64,000 nucleotides of DNA, taken from Geojedonia sp051814705. Lineage in GTDB: Bacteria; Bacteroidota; Bacteroidia; Flavobacteriales; Flavobacteriaceae. Shown one piece after another: positions 18,400 to 27,674 of this stretch. The position numbers and the translations under genes are program-made. Position 1 is the first letter of the stretch, and every line of letters begins with the position of its first letter. Below the pieces are notes generated by a model that was not told where the DNA came from, made no database searches, and worked only from the letters and a program-made list of their open reading frames with translations. The stretch spans positions 1,608,661 through 1,672,660 of the forward strand of contig JBPWQW010000001.1 in assembly GCA_051814705.1 (NCBI GenBank), written 5' to 3'.

Positions 18400-20898
18400 T
18401 TGCTTTCTAAAAAAGATTGCGTTCATCAGCAATTTATTAGTTCCATACCAAAACGCCCTAAAATTGGTGTTATCAGTAAAGGCCACCACTTTTCCTTTTT
18501 TTAATCGGCCGACCTTAAATGGAACCGTACTGGCTAAACTGTCCAAATTGGGTTTTGAAATGTAGCCGCTTAACAAGGGGCGTTTAGTATATTGAATCGG
18601 GTTGTTATAGCTTTGCTTGTCGGGGTTTAAAAACATAGTTGAATTTCTGAATAACGCAATCTTATCATTTTTATAACCAAAATTTATGGGGTGAGAACGG
18701 TCTGTTTTTGCTTCAAAAATAGCACCTCCTATTTCTTGTGCACCTTTAAAATCATCGATTTGCTCATACGTGATATTTACGGCAGTGCGTTCCATTTTTT
18801 TAAGGTCAAGTTTTATAAATTCATTGGTATTTAACCATCGCAAAGCATTTTTGTAACCTATTAAAGTGCCTCCATTTTCTACCCAAGTTTTTAGAATCTT
18901 AGCGTTATCAGCATCGGTTGATCCACTAGCCATTATAATGGTATTGTACCTACTTAAATCTGCTCTTCTAAGATTATCGGTATCTAATTTGGTGATCGTA
19001 ATATCGTAGCGTTGGTCAAACAGATGCCAAATTTCTCCAGCGTCATAACTCGATATACCATTGCCCACCAGCAGCGCAATTTTGGGCTGTTCCAAAGTTT
19101 TAAATTCTGTACTTCCTAAATCGATGCCTTGAGTCAATCCTGTCGAAACCCCTTGGATTTGGACATGCCCTTCTTTAGCAATTTCATTTAAAATAATATA
19201 AAGTTCATCCGTAGTTTTGCTTTGATTTTGAACTGGAATCAAGATGGTTCCATAATCGTACTGGATGCCATTAAGTCCAAATGGTTTTAAGCCAACCTTT
19301 GCCCTAATGCCATTATTTAAAATCTTGTTCAAGACTTTTGGAGTATAATATTCATGCCATTCCATCAAATAGGCATAATTACTTTTTGAAGACACATTGC
19401 CTGCCTTCATTTCAAGAGTGTTTACTACGTCTCCAGCATTTGAGGTTGAAACACCTTCAGCATAATCCAAATCAAAAGCTAAAGGAAAAGTCCATGCAGA
19501 AATATCATAAAATAAGCTATCCCCGAATGTTGTTCGTTTTTCAAACATGGCATTGATCAAACGGGTATTTTTTTGATTCTTAGGAACCACATAACTATAG
19601 CCTTTTTTGAACTGTTTTCCGTTAAGGGTAACATCATTTTTTAGTTCATTAAAGGTGATGTGTTGTCGCTTTAGGATTTCGGCGAGATGATAAGTTTTAG
19701 CAGCATCTTTTTCGTCCCCAAAAACAATGGCCTTGCCATTCTCTTTGGCGGCTTCATTGCGGGCTTCTTTATAAAAATCATGCTGATAATTTAAGATTTG
19801 TTCCCGCATGGTTTTAGCAGCTTCCAAAGTGGAAAGTGCCGCCGTAAATTGGTTTCTTATAGTAAATGGAAATGTGAGGATTCCATTATCACTTTCTTGA
19901 ATATGTCCACGAGAACTAGCCTGTTCAAATAAAATACCGATACCGCCATTGATATCAGGAAATGTCGAGCCTTTTCCGTAGTAAAAATCGTCATAACTCT
20001 CTTCGGTGTAATATAATGAACCTATTTTATCTAGGGCTTTGGCATGAAAATTTCCGATTAGTTTTGTCAATTCCTGATTCATTTTTGGGGTCAAGGGATG
20101 TGTTCTGGATTGAATTCCGGGTTGAAAGAAAAACGTAGCATTCGTTCCCATTTCATGATGGTCGGTCAAAATATTAGGCAACCAATTATGATAGGTTTCC
20201 AATCGCGCTCTTGATTCTGGCATCTGTACAGGCAACCAATCTCTATTTAAATCGAACCAGTAATGGTTAGTTCTACCACGCGGCCATACTTCATTATACT
20301 CCCTGTCATTTGGGTCGGGGTTTAAGTTTTTGCTTTTATTGGAATTGGCCCAATAGGCGAAACGTTGTAGACCATCAGGATTAAAGGAAGGGTCAAATAA
20401 GATCACGGTATGATCTAAGAGCGTTGATATGTAGTCGCCTTCAGCCGCTGCCAAATAATACGCCACCAACAATGCTGCATTAGATCCACTGGGTTCGTTG
20501 CCATGTATCGAGAATCCCTGATATACTACAATGGGCATATTGGATGTGTCAACGGTGTTAGTTTCGGTAGAAGCAATATGGGCTTCACGAATCTTGTCCA
20601 ATTGCTGATGATTTTTTGGTGAAGTGATTGTAAGTAGCAGAATTGGTCTCCCTTCAAATGAAGCACCTCTATTTTCGATCGTAATTCTGTCTGAAGCATT
20701 TGCCAAAGCATACATATATTGAACCAGTTTATCGTGTGTGATGTGCCATTCACCAACTTCATGACCAATGACGGATTTTGGTGTGGGGATATTTTGGTTA
20801 TAGGTTATGTTTTGTGGTAAGTAATAAGTTAAATCGGTTTGTGAAAATGCTAATGATTTAAAAAGAAAAAGACAAGCTAGAGAATAAATTAGTTTCAT
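18394..20898 (-). CDS. Secreted M14 zinc carboxypeptidase with GATase-like domain
   Basis: An 834-residue exported metallopeptidase. A signal peptide ends near Gln20. The M14 zinc site is HGNE (His132, Glu135) with the distal His in TDHHEMG; WFDLNRDWLP and the catalytic Glu region GILFEQASSRG follow. A second domain (about 620-740) contains IALLVGNGISSYDAGEIWHL and an IIMASGS segment, resembling class-I glutamine amidotransferase-like folds. This pairing is known from Bacteroidota M14 proteins. It is periplasmic or extracellular. Substrate is unknown. Confidence 0.9.
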   Translation of the reverse strand: MKLIYSLACLFLFKSLAFSQTDLTYYLPQNITYNQNIPTPKSVIGHEVGEWHITHDKLVQYMYALANASDRITIENRGASFEGRPILLLTITSPKNHQQLDKIREAHIASTETNTVDTSNMPIVVYQGFSIHGNEPSGSNAALLVAYYLAAAEGDYISTLLDHTVILFDPSFNPDGLQRFAYWANSNKSKNLNPDPNDREYNEVWPRGRTNHYWFDLNRDWLPVQMPESRARLETYHNWLPNILTDHHEMGTNATFFFQPGIQSRTHPLTPKMNQELTKLIGNFHAKALDKIGSLYYTEESYDDFYYGKGSTFPDINGGIGILFEQASSRGHIQESDNGILTFPFTIRNQFTAALSTLEAAKTMREQILNYQHDFYKEARNEAAKENGKAIVFGDEKDAAKTYHLAEILKRQHITFNELKNDVTLNGKQFKKGYSYVVPKNQKNTRLINAMFEKRTTFGDSLFYDISAWTFPLAFDLDYAEGVSTSNAGDVVNTLEMKAGNVSSKSNYAYLMEWHEYYTPKVLNKILNNGIRAKVGLKPFGLNGIQYDYGTILIPVQNQSKTTDELYIILNEIAKEGHVQIQGVSTGLTQGIDLGSTEFKTLEQPKIALLVGNGISSYDAGEIWHLFDQRYDITITKLDTDNLRRADLSRYNTIIMASGSTDADNAKILKTWVENGGTLIGYKNALRWLNTNEFIKLDLKKMERTAVNITYEQIDDFKGAQEIGGAIFEAKTDRSHPINFGYKNDKIALFRNSTMFLNPDKQSYNNPIQYTKRPLLSGYISKPNLDSLASTVPFKVGRLKKGKVVAFTDNTNFRAFWYGTNKLLMNAIFFRKQL

Positions 20899-20936
20899 TT
20901 GAATAAAGTTTGCAATTAGTGATAAATATAAAAAAA

Positions 20937-20967
20937 AGCCGTTACGGTGGGGTAACGGCTTTATATG
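20937..20967 (-). terminator. Intrinsic terminator of DUF3276 gene
   Basis: Arms AAAGCCGTTAC and GTAACGGCTTT form an eleven-pair stem with a short loop. On the minus strand it ends in a T8 run, 22 bases after the DUF3276 stop. Confidence 0.85.
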
Positions 20968-20989
20968 TTTTATTTAAAATCAAAAAAGT

Positions 20990-21382
20990 TTAAATATCTT
21001 CAAAATTAATATCAGTAAAACTGCCGCTCGATTTTTCAACGGGTTCCTCATCTGGTTTTAAATCGTCGGTTTGATCATCATCTTTTTTAAAGTCCTTTTG
21101 GTGGCGTTCGCTAATGACCTCGTCACCCTTTTCATTAATGATATAATCGGTCATTTCCTTGAGTATTTCATTAAATTCAGTAAAATCTTCTTTGTATAAA
21201 TAGATTTTATGTTTTTTGTAGTGAAATGAACCATCATCATTTGTAAATTTTTTACTTTCTGTAATCGTCAGGTAATAGTCACCAGCTTTTGTAGACCTTA
21301 CATCAAAAAAATAAGTTCTTCTTCCTGCTCTTAATACTTTTGAGAAAATTTCCTCTTTTTCCATCATGCCGTGATCACTCAT
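20990..21382 (-). CDS. DUF3276 / PUR-alpha-like nucleic-acid-binding protein
   Basis: A 130-residue protein with a PUR-type fold: GRRTYFFDVRSTKAGDYYLT and FHYKKHKIYLYKEDFTEF are its conserved strands. The C-terminal 40 residues are acidic and low complexity. PUR proteins in other phyla bind single-stranded nucleic acid; this one probably does but it is untested. It is very common in Bacteroidota. The start could be Met6 or Met7 instead. Confidence 0.87.
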   Translation of the reverse strand: MSDHGMMEKEEIFSKVLRAGRRTYFFDVRSTKAGDYYLTITESKKFTNDDGSFHYKKHKIYLYKEDFTEFNEILKEMTDYIINEKGDEVISERHQKDFKKDDDQTDDLKPDEEPVEKSSGSFTDINFEDI

Positions 21383-21515
21383 AGATATTATTTTATTATC
21401 GGTTTAGGATTTCAAAAATCCAAAAAAAAAGCATAGTAACCAACAATTTATGGTATTTCTTTTAAGTATTTCTATTTAATTTTTAAGTTAATTAAGGAAA
21501 AGAACCAATTTAAAC

Positions 21516-23285
21516 TTAAAGCAATTGGTCTTCAGGAGGTTCATTAAGCTGATTATCATAGAGCTCTTTATAGTGACCTTCTACATTCAATAAGGACTCG
21601 TGGGTGCCAGATTGCACGATCTTGCCTTCATCTAAAACAATAATATGGTCGGCATTTTTTGCAGATGAAATTCTATGACTCACAATTATGGAAGTTTTAC
21701 CTTTTGATATTTTACTTAGGTTTTTAAGGATTTTTTCTTCGGTTTCTGTATCCACAGCCGACAGACAATCATCAAACAATAAAATTTCTGGCGATTTAAT
21801 AATGGCACGTGCTATGGATATCCTTTGCTTTTGGCCACCAGATAAGGTGACACCGCGTTCGCCCAATTTGGTTTCATAACCATTTGTGAATCTAACAATG
21901 TTTTTATGGACATTGGCATTTTTGGCGGCTTCAATCACTTCGTCTTCAGTAGCGTCTTCCTTTCCAAACATAATGTTGTTTTTTATGGAATCTGAAAATA
22001 AAAAGGCATCTTGAGGGACATAACCAATGCTGTTTCTCAAATCGTTTAAGTTGAGTAAATCAACCGGGGTGTGATCTACCAGTATGCTGCCGGATTCAAT
22101 GTCATAAAGTCGTCCAATCAAATCTAAAAGGGTTGATTTTCCAGACCCTGTTTTACCTAAAACAGCTAACGTTTCTCCTTTTTTAATTGTAAAACTCACG
22201 TCTTTTAAGGCTTGAATTTTAGTATCGGGATAGGTAAACGAGACGTTTTTAAATTCGATATGGCCTTCAATATTTGATGAAACGTCTACCTTGTTTTTAA
22301 TTTCAGGGACGAGTTTCAAAAATTCATTGATACGTTTCTGTGAAGCTTCGGCCTGTTGTACCAAAGAGGTTACCCAGCCTACAGCGGCTACAGGCCAAGT
22401 AAGCATATTCACATAAATTAAAAACTCAGCAATGGTCCCGATATCTTTAATTTCACCGTTAATGTATTGTATTCCGCCAATATAAATCACAAGGAGATTA
22501 CTAATGCCTATGAGCAATATCATGGAAGGAAAAAACAGAGCCTGTACTTTAGTTAAATTTATTTGCTTTTGTTTGCCATCATTGGAAATGGCATAGAAGG
22601 TGTTAAAATTTTGTTCTTCAATGACGTGGGACTTAATCACTGAAATGCCACTAAAAGATTCTTGAGTATAAGCAGATAATTTAGATAAATATTGCTGTAC
22701 TATTGTGCTCCTTTGATTGATGATTTTACTTAGTTTATAGATCACAATAGAAAGTATTGGCAATGGCGCGACCACATAAAACGTTAATTTAGGTGCCACG
22801 CTGAACATATAAATCAAAGCGACAACAAATAGGGTTACCATGTTTAAAGAGTACATAATGGCAGGCCCTACGTATTCTCTTACCCGACTCACATCTTCAC
22901 TGATTCGGTTCATTAAGTCTCCTGTACGATTGGATTTATAGAAGCTTAATGATAAACGTTGGTATTGCTGAAAGACTTCATTTTTTAAATCGTATTCTAC
23001 ATGTCTTGAAACATTTATGATGGTTTGGCGCATTAAAAATGTTAAAATAGCAGTAACAATCGAGGCGCCTACTATATAAAGAATATTGATAAATAATTCT
23101 GATTTTACAAATTCAATATCAGGAATAGAGCCTTTTCTAAATTCGTCAACTACATTAACGGAATGACTGATTAAACGCGGGATGAAAAGAGAAAATATTT
23201 TAGCAAATATGGTAATGATAATACCTAATAATAAACTGTATTTATATTTGATAAAATATTTATTGAGATGCTGTAATTCTTTCAT
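21516..23285 (-). CDS. ABC exporter with fused permease and ATPase
   Basis: A 589-residue type-IV ABC half-exporter. Six membrane helices (about 15-310) precede the ATPase with Walker A LGKTGSGKSTLL, signature TLSGGQKQR, Walker B ILLFDDCLSAVDTETE and a switch His in IIVSHR. FDDC replaces the usual FDEA, so the catalytic Glu is an Asp-Asp pair, a common variant in one exporter subgroup. It should work as a homodimer exporting lipid, peptide or drug; the substrate is not shown by context. Confidence 0.92.
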   Translation of the reverse strand: MKELQHLNKYFIKYKYSLLLGIIITIFAKIFSLFIPRLISHSVNVVDEFRKGSIPDIEFVKSELFINILYIVGASIVTAILTFLMRQTIINVSRHVEYDLKNEVFQQYQRLSLSFYKSNRTGDLMNRISEDVSRVREYVGPAIMYSLNMVTLFVVALIYMFSVAPKLTFYVVAPLPILSIVIYKLSKIINQRSTIVQQYLSKLSAYTQESFSGISVIKSHVIEEQNFNTFYAISNDGKQKQINLTKVQALFFPSMILLIGISNLLVIYIGGIQYINGEIKDIGTIAEFLIYVNMLTWPVAAVGWVTSLVQQAEASQKRINEFLKLVPEIKNKVDVSSNIEGHIEFKNVSFTYPDTKIQALKDVSFTIKKGETLAVLGKTGSGKSTLLDLIGRLYDIESGSILVDHTPVDLLNLNDLRNSIGYVPQDAFLFSDSIKNNIMFGKEDATEDEVIEAAKNANVHKNIVRFTNGYETKLGERGVTLSGGQKQRISIARAIIKSPEILLFDDCLSAVDTETEEKILKNLSKISKGKTSIIVSHRISSAKNADHIIVLDEGKIVQSGTHESLLNVEGHYKELYDNQLNEPPEDQLL

Positions 23286-23338
23286 TTAAAAATTATAAAA
23301 AAACTAATTTTAATGCCCTGTATATTTAACAGCATTAT

Positions 23339-23370
23339 TTTGTTAAAACCTTAATAATGACCTATTTTTG
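23339..23370 (+). promoter_or_regulatory. Bacteroidota promoter of the dehydrogenase gene
   Basis: TTTG (23339-23342), 20-base spacer, TATTTTTG (23363-23370). This matches both boxes of the Bacteroidota consensus exactly. The start codon at 23418 leaves a leader of about 40 bases. Confidence 0.75.
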
Positions 23371-23417
23371 CACGCTATTTTCCATATTCTTTAAAATAGG
23401 CATATAAATAATTACAA

Positions 23418-24533
23418 ATGACATTAGATGTTATACATACACATGATTTGTTAAAAGTTGATCCTGTTTTTGGACAACTTTCCTTTGATAATCATGAACA
23501 AGTTGTGTTTTGTAGCGACAAAGATACTGGTTTAAAAGCAATAATTGGAATTCACAATAGTGTTTTAGGGCCAGCTCTTGGAGGTGCAAGGATGCGTGTT
23601 TATAACAGTGAGTGGGAAGCTTTAAATGATGTCCTCAGGCTCTCGCGCTGTATGACCCTTAAAGCAGCGATTTCGGGATTGAATTTAGGTGGCGGAAAAG
23701 CTGTCATCCTTGGAGATCCCAATACACAAAAAACACCTGAATTGATACATAAGTTTGGAGAGTTTGTACATGCTTTAGGTGGTAAGTATATCACTGCAGA
23801 AGATGTGGGTACGAACTCTAGTGATATGGATTCCATAAGAGAAGTTACTCCTTATGTTACTGGCATCTCTAAAAGTAAAGGCGGCACAGGTAACCCTTCA
23901 CCAATATCTGCCTTTGGGGTTTTTATGGGGATGAAAGCTGCTGCTAAGTTTAAATTTGGGTCTGATGTTTTAGAAGGAAAAAATATTTTTGTGGAGGGCG
24001 TTGGAAGTGTTGGAGAAGCATTGATAGAAAACCTCTTGAACGAAGGGGCGGACGTTACTATTACAGATATTGATGAAGAACGTTTGGAAGCCGTGAGGTC
24101 TAAATTTCAAGTCGCAATTTATAGAGGCCCTGATTTTTATAATGAATCTATGGATATTTATGCACCATGTGCTTTAGGCGCAACCATAAACGACAGTACC
24201 ATTTATAAACTCAAGGCAAAAGTTATTGCTGGATCGGCCAACATCCAGTTGGAGGATGAGGTTAAACACGGACGAATTTTAAAGGAAAGAGGTATTATTT
24301 ATGCTCCTGACTTTTTAATCAATGCCGGAGGGCTAATCAATGTAAATGCCGAGTTAGAAAGTTATGATAATCAAGAAGCGATTAGAAAAACGGAAAACAT
24401 TTACAATACAACATTGGAAATTTTAAAACGTGCCAAAGACAACAATATGGCCACCAACACAGCAGCAGTTATGATTGCAAATGAACGCATTGAGGCCAGG
24501 GCAAAAGAAAATCTAGAAAAAAAGAGACCGTGA
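23418..24533 (+). CDS. Glu/Leu/Phe/Val dehydrogenase family protein
   Basis: A 371-residue amino-acid dehydrogenase; branched-chain or leucine substrate is the likeliest on resemblance. Catalytic lysines are Lys82 (MTLKAAISG) and Lys94 (LGGGKAV). The nucleotide fold has EGVGSVGEAL (about 192-201) and VTITDIDEER. It interconverts an amino acid and its 2-oxo acid with NAD. It has its own consensus promoter. Exact substrate needs assay; glutamate dehydrogenases are usually longer. Confidence 0.9.
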   Translation: MTLDVIHTHDLLKVDPVFGQLSFDNHEQVVFCSDKDTGLKAIIGIHNSVLGPALGGARMRVYNSEWEALNDVLRLSRCMTLKAAISGLNLGGGKAVILGDPNTQKTPELIHKFGEFVHALGGKYITAEDVGTNSSDMDSIREVTPYVTGISKSKGGTGNPSPISAFGVFMGMKAAAKFKFGSDVLEGKNIFVEGVGSVGEALIENLLNEGADVTITDIDEERLEAVRSKFQVAIYRGPDFYNESMDIYAPCALGATINDSTIYKLKAKVIAGSANIQLEDEVKHGRILKERGIIYAPDFLINAGGLINVNAELESYDNQEAIRKTENIYNTTLEILKRAKDNNMATNTAAVMIANERIEARAKENLEKKRP

Positions 24534-24547
24534 TTCGAAAGAACACA

Positions 24548-24576
24548 TTTGATATTGGAAAATAATAGTATTTTTG
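24548..24576 (+). promoter_or_regulatory. Probable promoter of nusB
   Basis: TTTG (24548-24551) and TATTTTTG (24569-24576) with a 17-base spacer, shorter than the preferred 19-21. The nusB start follows at 24630. Confidence 0.5.
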
Positions 24577-24629
24577 CAGGGCGAAATGGATAAGCTTTCG
24601 CTTTTTTAAATTAAATATGTTCTTTATAT

Positions 24630-25574
24630 ATGTTAACTAGACGACACATACGCATTAAAGTCATGCAAACCCTATATGCCTTTAATGGTACTGAAAGTGA
24701 TGACCTAAAAAAAGACGAAAAATTTTTACTACAGAGTCTAGAGAGCATGTACGATCTCTACTTGATTGTACTTTCTTTACTAGTTGAGGTCCAAAAAAAA
24801 GCTGAAGATCATTTGGCCAAAACCCAAAAAAAGATTCTGGCGACAAAAGAAGAAAAAAACCCAAATCACAAGTTTACCAACAACAAAATTCTTGCCCTTA
24901 TTAAGGATGATGTCCTTTTAAAAAATGAACTTGAAAATCGAAAATTAGATTATTGGTATTTGGATTTTGAATATGTGGATATCATATTTAAAGCTATTCT
25001 GGAAAGTCCAATATATAAGGATTATATGAAATCCAAATCTTCAGATTTTAATGAGGATAAAAGCTTTTTAATTCATATTTTTTCTGAGATTGTAGCGCCC
25101 AACGAAAAACTATATGACTATTTTGAAGATAAAAAATTGACTTGGATTGATGATCTGCCAATCGTAAATACAAGCATCTTGAAGCTTCTTAAAAAAGCAA
25201 AACCAGATGTACCACAATCGTATTTTACACCAAGATTGTACAAAGATTTGGAAGATCTCGATTTTGCAATTGATCTGTTCAAAAAAACAATACTAAACCG
25301 TTCAAAATTTAGTGAAGAAATTTCAAATAAGACTACAAATTGGGACACGGAACGTATCGCAAATCTTGATGCAGTATTACTTCAGATGGCCTTGTGCGAG
25401 TTTCAAAAATTTCCGTCCATCCCTGTAAAGGTGACCATCAATGAGTATTTAGAAATTGCAAAAGAATATTCAACACCAAAAAGTAGTATCTTCATCAATG
25501 GTATTTTAGATAAAATTATTAAAGAATATTCTGATCAAGGAAAGCACCTAAAAGTAGGAAGAGGGTTGTTGTAA
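24630..25574 (+). CDS. nusB: Transcription antitermination factor NusB
   Basis: A 314-residue NusB, about twice the E. coli length, as usual in Bacteroidota. It opens TRRHIRIKVMQTLYAFNG, and the C-terminal half has the NusB-fold block NLDAVLLQMALCEFQKFPSIPVKVTINEYLEIAKEYSTPKSSIFINGILDKI (quoted here in part: LLQMALCEF, TINEYLEIAK, SIFINGILDKI). NusB with NusE binds boxA RNA during rRNA transcription. The N-terminal third is a poorly conserved helical extension. It begins a run leading to the DUF1573 lipoprotein and YajC. Confidence 0.95.
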   Translation: MLTRRHIRIKVMQTLYAFNGTESDDLKKDEKFLLQSLESMYDLYLIVLSLLVEVQKKAEDHLAKTQKKILATKEEKNPNHKFTNNKILALIKDDVLLKNELENRKLDYWYLDFEYVDIIFKAILESPIYKDYMKSKSSDFNEDKSFLIHIFSEIVAPNEKLYDYFEDKKLTWIDDLPIVNTSILKLLKKAKPDVPQSYFTPRLYKDLEDLDFAIDLFKKTILNRSKFSEEISNKTTNWDTERIANLDAVLLQMALCEFQKFPSIPVKVTINEYLEIAKEYSTPKSSIFINGILDKIIKEYSDQGKHLKVGRGLL

Positions 25575-25663
25575 TAAGGTTAAAAAGTTTTGATTAGACG
25601 AAATAATTAGTATTTTTATCCACTGAATATAGTAACCTTTTAAAAATAATTAAAATTTTAGCA

Positions 25664-26206
25664 ATGAAAAAAGTGATATTAGGTTTAAGCGCACTTTGTT
25701 TAGTGGCGTTTACGTCATGTAAAGATGATGCGAAAAGTAAAGTAAATGAAGCAAATGTAGCTGCTGCTGCAGAAAGAGATGCAACTGCAGGAGAATTACC
25801 AGCGATTTCTTTTGAAGAAGAGGAACATGATTTTGGAACGATTATTAATGGCACTCCAGTTGAAACTGTTTTTAAATATACCAATACAGGTAAATCCCCA
25901 TTAGTAGTTAGTAATATTAAAAGTACTTGCGGATGTACTGTTCCTGAAGATTGGAGTAAAGAACCTTTAGCTCCAGGTGAATCAGGACATTTTACTGTTA
26001 AGTTTAATGGTAAAGGTGCGAACCAAGTTTCAAAAACCATAACACTTACTACTAATACTGAGAGTGGTACAGAGTCTGTTAAAATTAAAGCATTTATTGA
26101 AGCAGATCCAAATGCTGCTGCCACTAATGGATCAAGCCCTGTTTTACAACCAGCAGGCACTCAAACAAGCACACAACCTGGTCACGAAGGCCATAATCAT
26201 AACTAA
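25664..26206 (+). CDS. DUF1573 lipoprotein
   Basis: A 180-residue protein with lipobox Cys19 (AFTSC). The DUF1573 domain shows HDFGTIINGTPVETVFKY and the paired-Cys core IKSTCGCTVPED (about 90-101), followed by APGESGHFTVKF. It is an Ig-like beta domain displayed in the periplasm. The function is unknown. It ends six bases before yajC, so the two are cotranscribed. A weak promoter-like TAGTATTTTTA lies before it. Confidence 0.88.
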   Translation: MKKVILGLSALCLVAFTSCKDDAKSKVNEANVAAAAERDATAGELPAISFEEEEHDFGTIINGTPVETVFKYTNTGKSPLVVSNIKSTCGCTVPEDWSKEPLAPGESGHFTVKFNGKGANQVSKTITLTTNTESGTESVKIKAFIEADPNAAATNGSSPVLQPAGTQTSTQPGHEGHNHN

Positions 26207-26212
26207 ACATCG

Positions 26213-26497
26213 ATGGGAGAAGGAATAGGTAGCTTTTTACCACTTATAGCCATAATTGCAGTATTTTACTTTTTGATGATTGCGCCGCAAATGAAGCGTA
26301 CTAAAAAAGAAAAAAAGTTTGCAAACGAGCTTAAAAAAGGTGATAAAGTCGTTACAAAAAGCGGTATGCACGGTAAAATTGTCGATCTTAATGATAAAGA
26401 CAGTAGTTGTGTTATAGAAACTTTAGCAGGAAAAATTAAGTTTGAACGTTCAGCCATCTCAATGGAAATGAGCAATAAAATTAATACAACGGCGTAA
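26213..26497 (+). CDS. yajC: Sec translocon accessory subunit YajC
   Basis: A 94-residue single-helix inner-membrane protein. The hydrophobic helix (about 8-24) is followed by the YajC signature PQMKRTKKEKKFANELKKG and GDKVVTKSGMHGKIVDL. It associates with SecDF in the Sec translocon. It is followed by a strong bidirectional terminator. Confidence 0.95.
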   Translation: MGEGIGSFLPLIAIIAVFYFLMIAPQMKRTKKEKKFANELKKGDKVVTKSGMHGKIVDLNDKDSSCVIETLAGKIKFERSAISMEMSNKINTTA

Positions 26498-26509
26498 ACG
26501 TCAATACAT

Positions 26510-26538
26510 AAAAAAAGCCACCTCTTGGTGGCTTTTTT
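26510..26538. terminator. Bidirectional terminator between yajC and YdeI-like gene
   Basis: Arms AAAAAAGCCACC and GGTGGCTTTTTT pair perfectly across a TCTT loop. Both strands end in a T-run, so it can serve yajC and the convergent YdeI-like gene. Confidence 0.9.
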
Positions 26539-26541
26539 TAT

Positions 26542-27138
26542 TTAACAGTTTTTGTATTTATCATTTAATCCAATACCTTGTGATATCATAGGAGCAATTT
26601 TTTCCAAACGAGATTGTTTGGTCTCTGCTCTTTTGGCCGTAGCAATATAGTCTGCATATTCTCTTTGCTTAGAAGGGGTTAGCCTTTTGAAGGCATTATG
26701 GAGTACCGTATTTTTTTTAAAGGCTTCGTTTAATTCCTTAGGGATTATAACAGCTTTTCCCTTTTTTTCTGGTTTTATTTCTTTACCCAATTTTTGGTTT
26801 TCAATGGCTTCTTTTACATAGGCTAAAACTGCGTTTTTATCAATTTCTGAAGGCGACTCAAAACGCATTTGGCGTAGACCTTTTGTAGTTTCCTGACCAG
26901 CTGTAAGGAGATGGTTTTTGTCTTTTAGAAAAACACCGTTAAAAAACCAAATTCCAAAATGATGTTTGAAAGCCCCTAGGCCTAAAACATTTTTACCGTT
27001 TAAAGCGTAAACAGGAGCATTCCATTTTAAGGTTTCTTCAAGTTCTGTTGAATTGATAATTTGTCTTAAAAGAGCTAACGCTTCACCAAAATGCGAATGA
27101 ACCTCGATGTACTCTTCAACTGAATTTACCTTTTTCAT
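26542..27138 (-). CDS. YdeI/OmdA-like protein with DUF1801 domain
   Basis: A 198-residue protein combining an N-terminal DUF1801 domain (LEETLKWNAPVYALNGKNVL; HHFGIWFFNG) with a C-terminal OmdA-type helical block (VIIPKELNEAF, TPSKQREYADYIATAKRAET). No signal peptide. Role unknown; OmdA relatives have been linked to membrane or stress phenotypes. I chose ATG 27138 because it begins at the usual MKKVNSVEEY; ATG 27177 is also open and would overlap the DinB gene by ten bases. Confidence 0.82.
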   Translation of the reverse strand: MKKVNSVEEYIEVHSHFGEALALLRQIINSTELEETLKWNAPVYALNGKNVLGLGAFKHHFGIWFFNGVFLKDKNHLLTAGQETTKGLRQMRFESPSEIDKNAVLAYVKEAIENQKLGKEIKPEKKGKAVIIPKELNEAFKKNTVLHNAFKRLTPSKQREYADYIATAKRAETKQSRLEKIAPMISQGIGLNDKYKNC

Positions 27139-27167
27139 ATCTATTTTTATATAGTTGATTAACTTGA

Positions 27168-27674
27168 TTAGGGCCATACACCAGCATAATCCAGATTTTC
27201 ACCAGATTGATGTTTTAGAAAATCATATTTCAATTTCAGTATTTGTTTCATGTGCAAATAATCATGCGCCAACCAATTGGTTAAAAAATGCTTTGCTGAT
27301 AGCGTTCCAAGTTTTGGATGTTCAAACGTGTGATCCCAATTTACATTTTTAAGAGATTGTAACCAAATTAAAGATTGGTCGCGTTCCATCAAAAACGTAT
27401 TGAGCATTTTGGAATAATCTTGTTTTATATAGTGGTGTGCCAAGACCCAACCTACAGGGTCAATTGGAGGTGGAGATTGATTTGGGGTTTCCAATACCCA
27501 TTGGGTTCTAAACCTAAAATCGTAACGCTCCTCATCATATAAGTGGCACACAATTTCCAACAGACACCATTTTTCAGGAGCTTGTTTCCATAGAACCTGC
27601 TCTTCAGTATTGTTTGTAAGTAAGTCTTGGAAGACCGCCTTATTCCTGTTAAGCTGTTCTATTATCTGATTCAT
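27168..27674 (-). CDS. DinB-like metal-binding four-helix protein
   Basis: A 168-residue DinB/DUF664-type protein. Candidate metal ligands are His in IVCHLYDEE and the HxxxH pair in WLAHDYLHMKQI. The four-helix fold resembles bacillithiol/mycothiol S-transferases, but this subfamily has no proven substrate. Its first 26 bases overlap the end of pepT on the same strand, which suggests coupled translation. Confidence 0.85.
   Translation of the reverse strand: MNQIIEQLNRNKAVFQDLLTNNTEEQVLWKQAPEKWCLLEIVCHLYDEERYDFRFRTQWVLETPNQSPPPIDPVGWVLAHHYIKQDYSKMLNTFLMERDQSLIWLQSLKNVNWDHTFEHPKLGTLSAKHFLTNWLAHDYLHMKQILKLKYDFLKHQSGENLDYAGVWP

Noticed and set aside
25594..26160. 188-codon open frame antisense to the DUF1573 gene
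   Set aside because: Lies wholly within a well-supported lipoprotein gene on the other strand and resembles no family.
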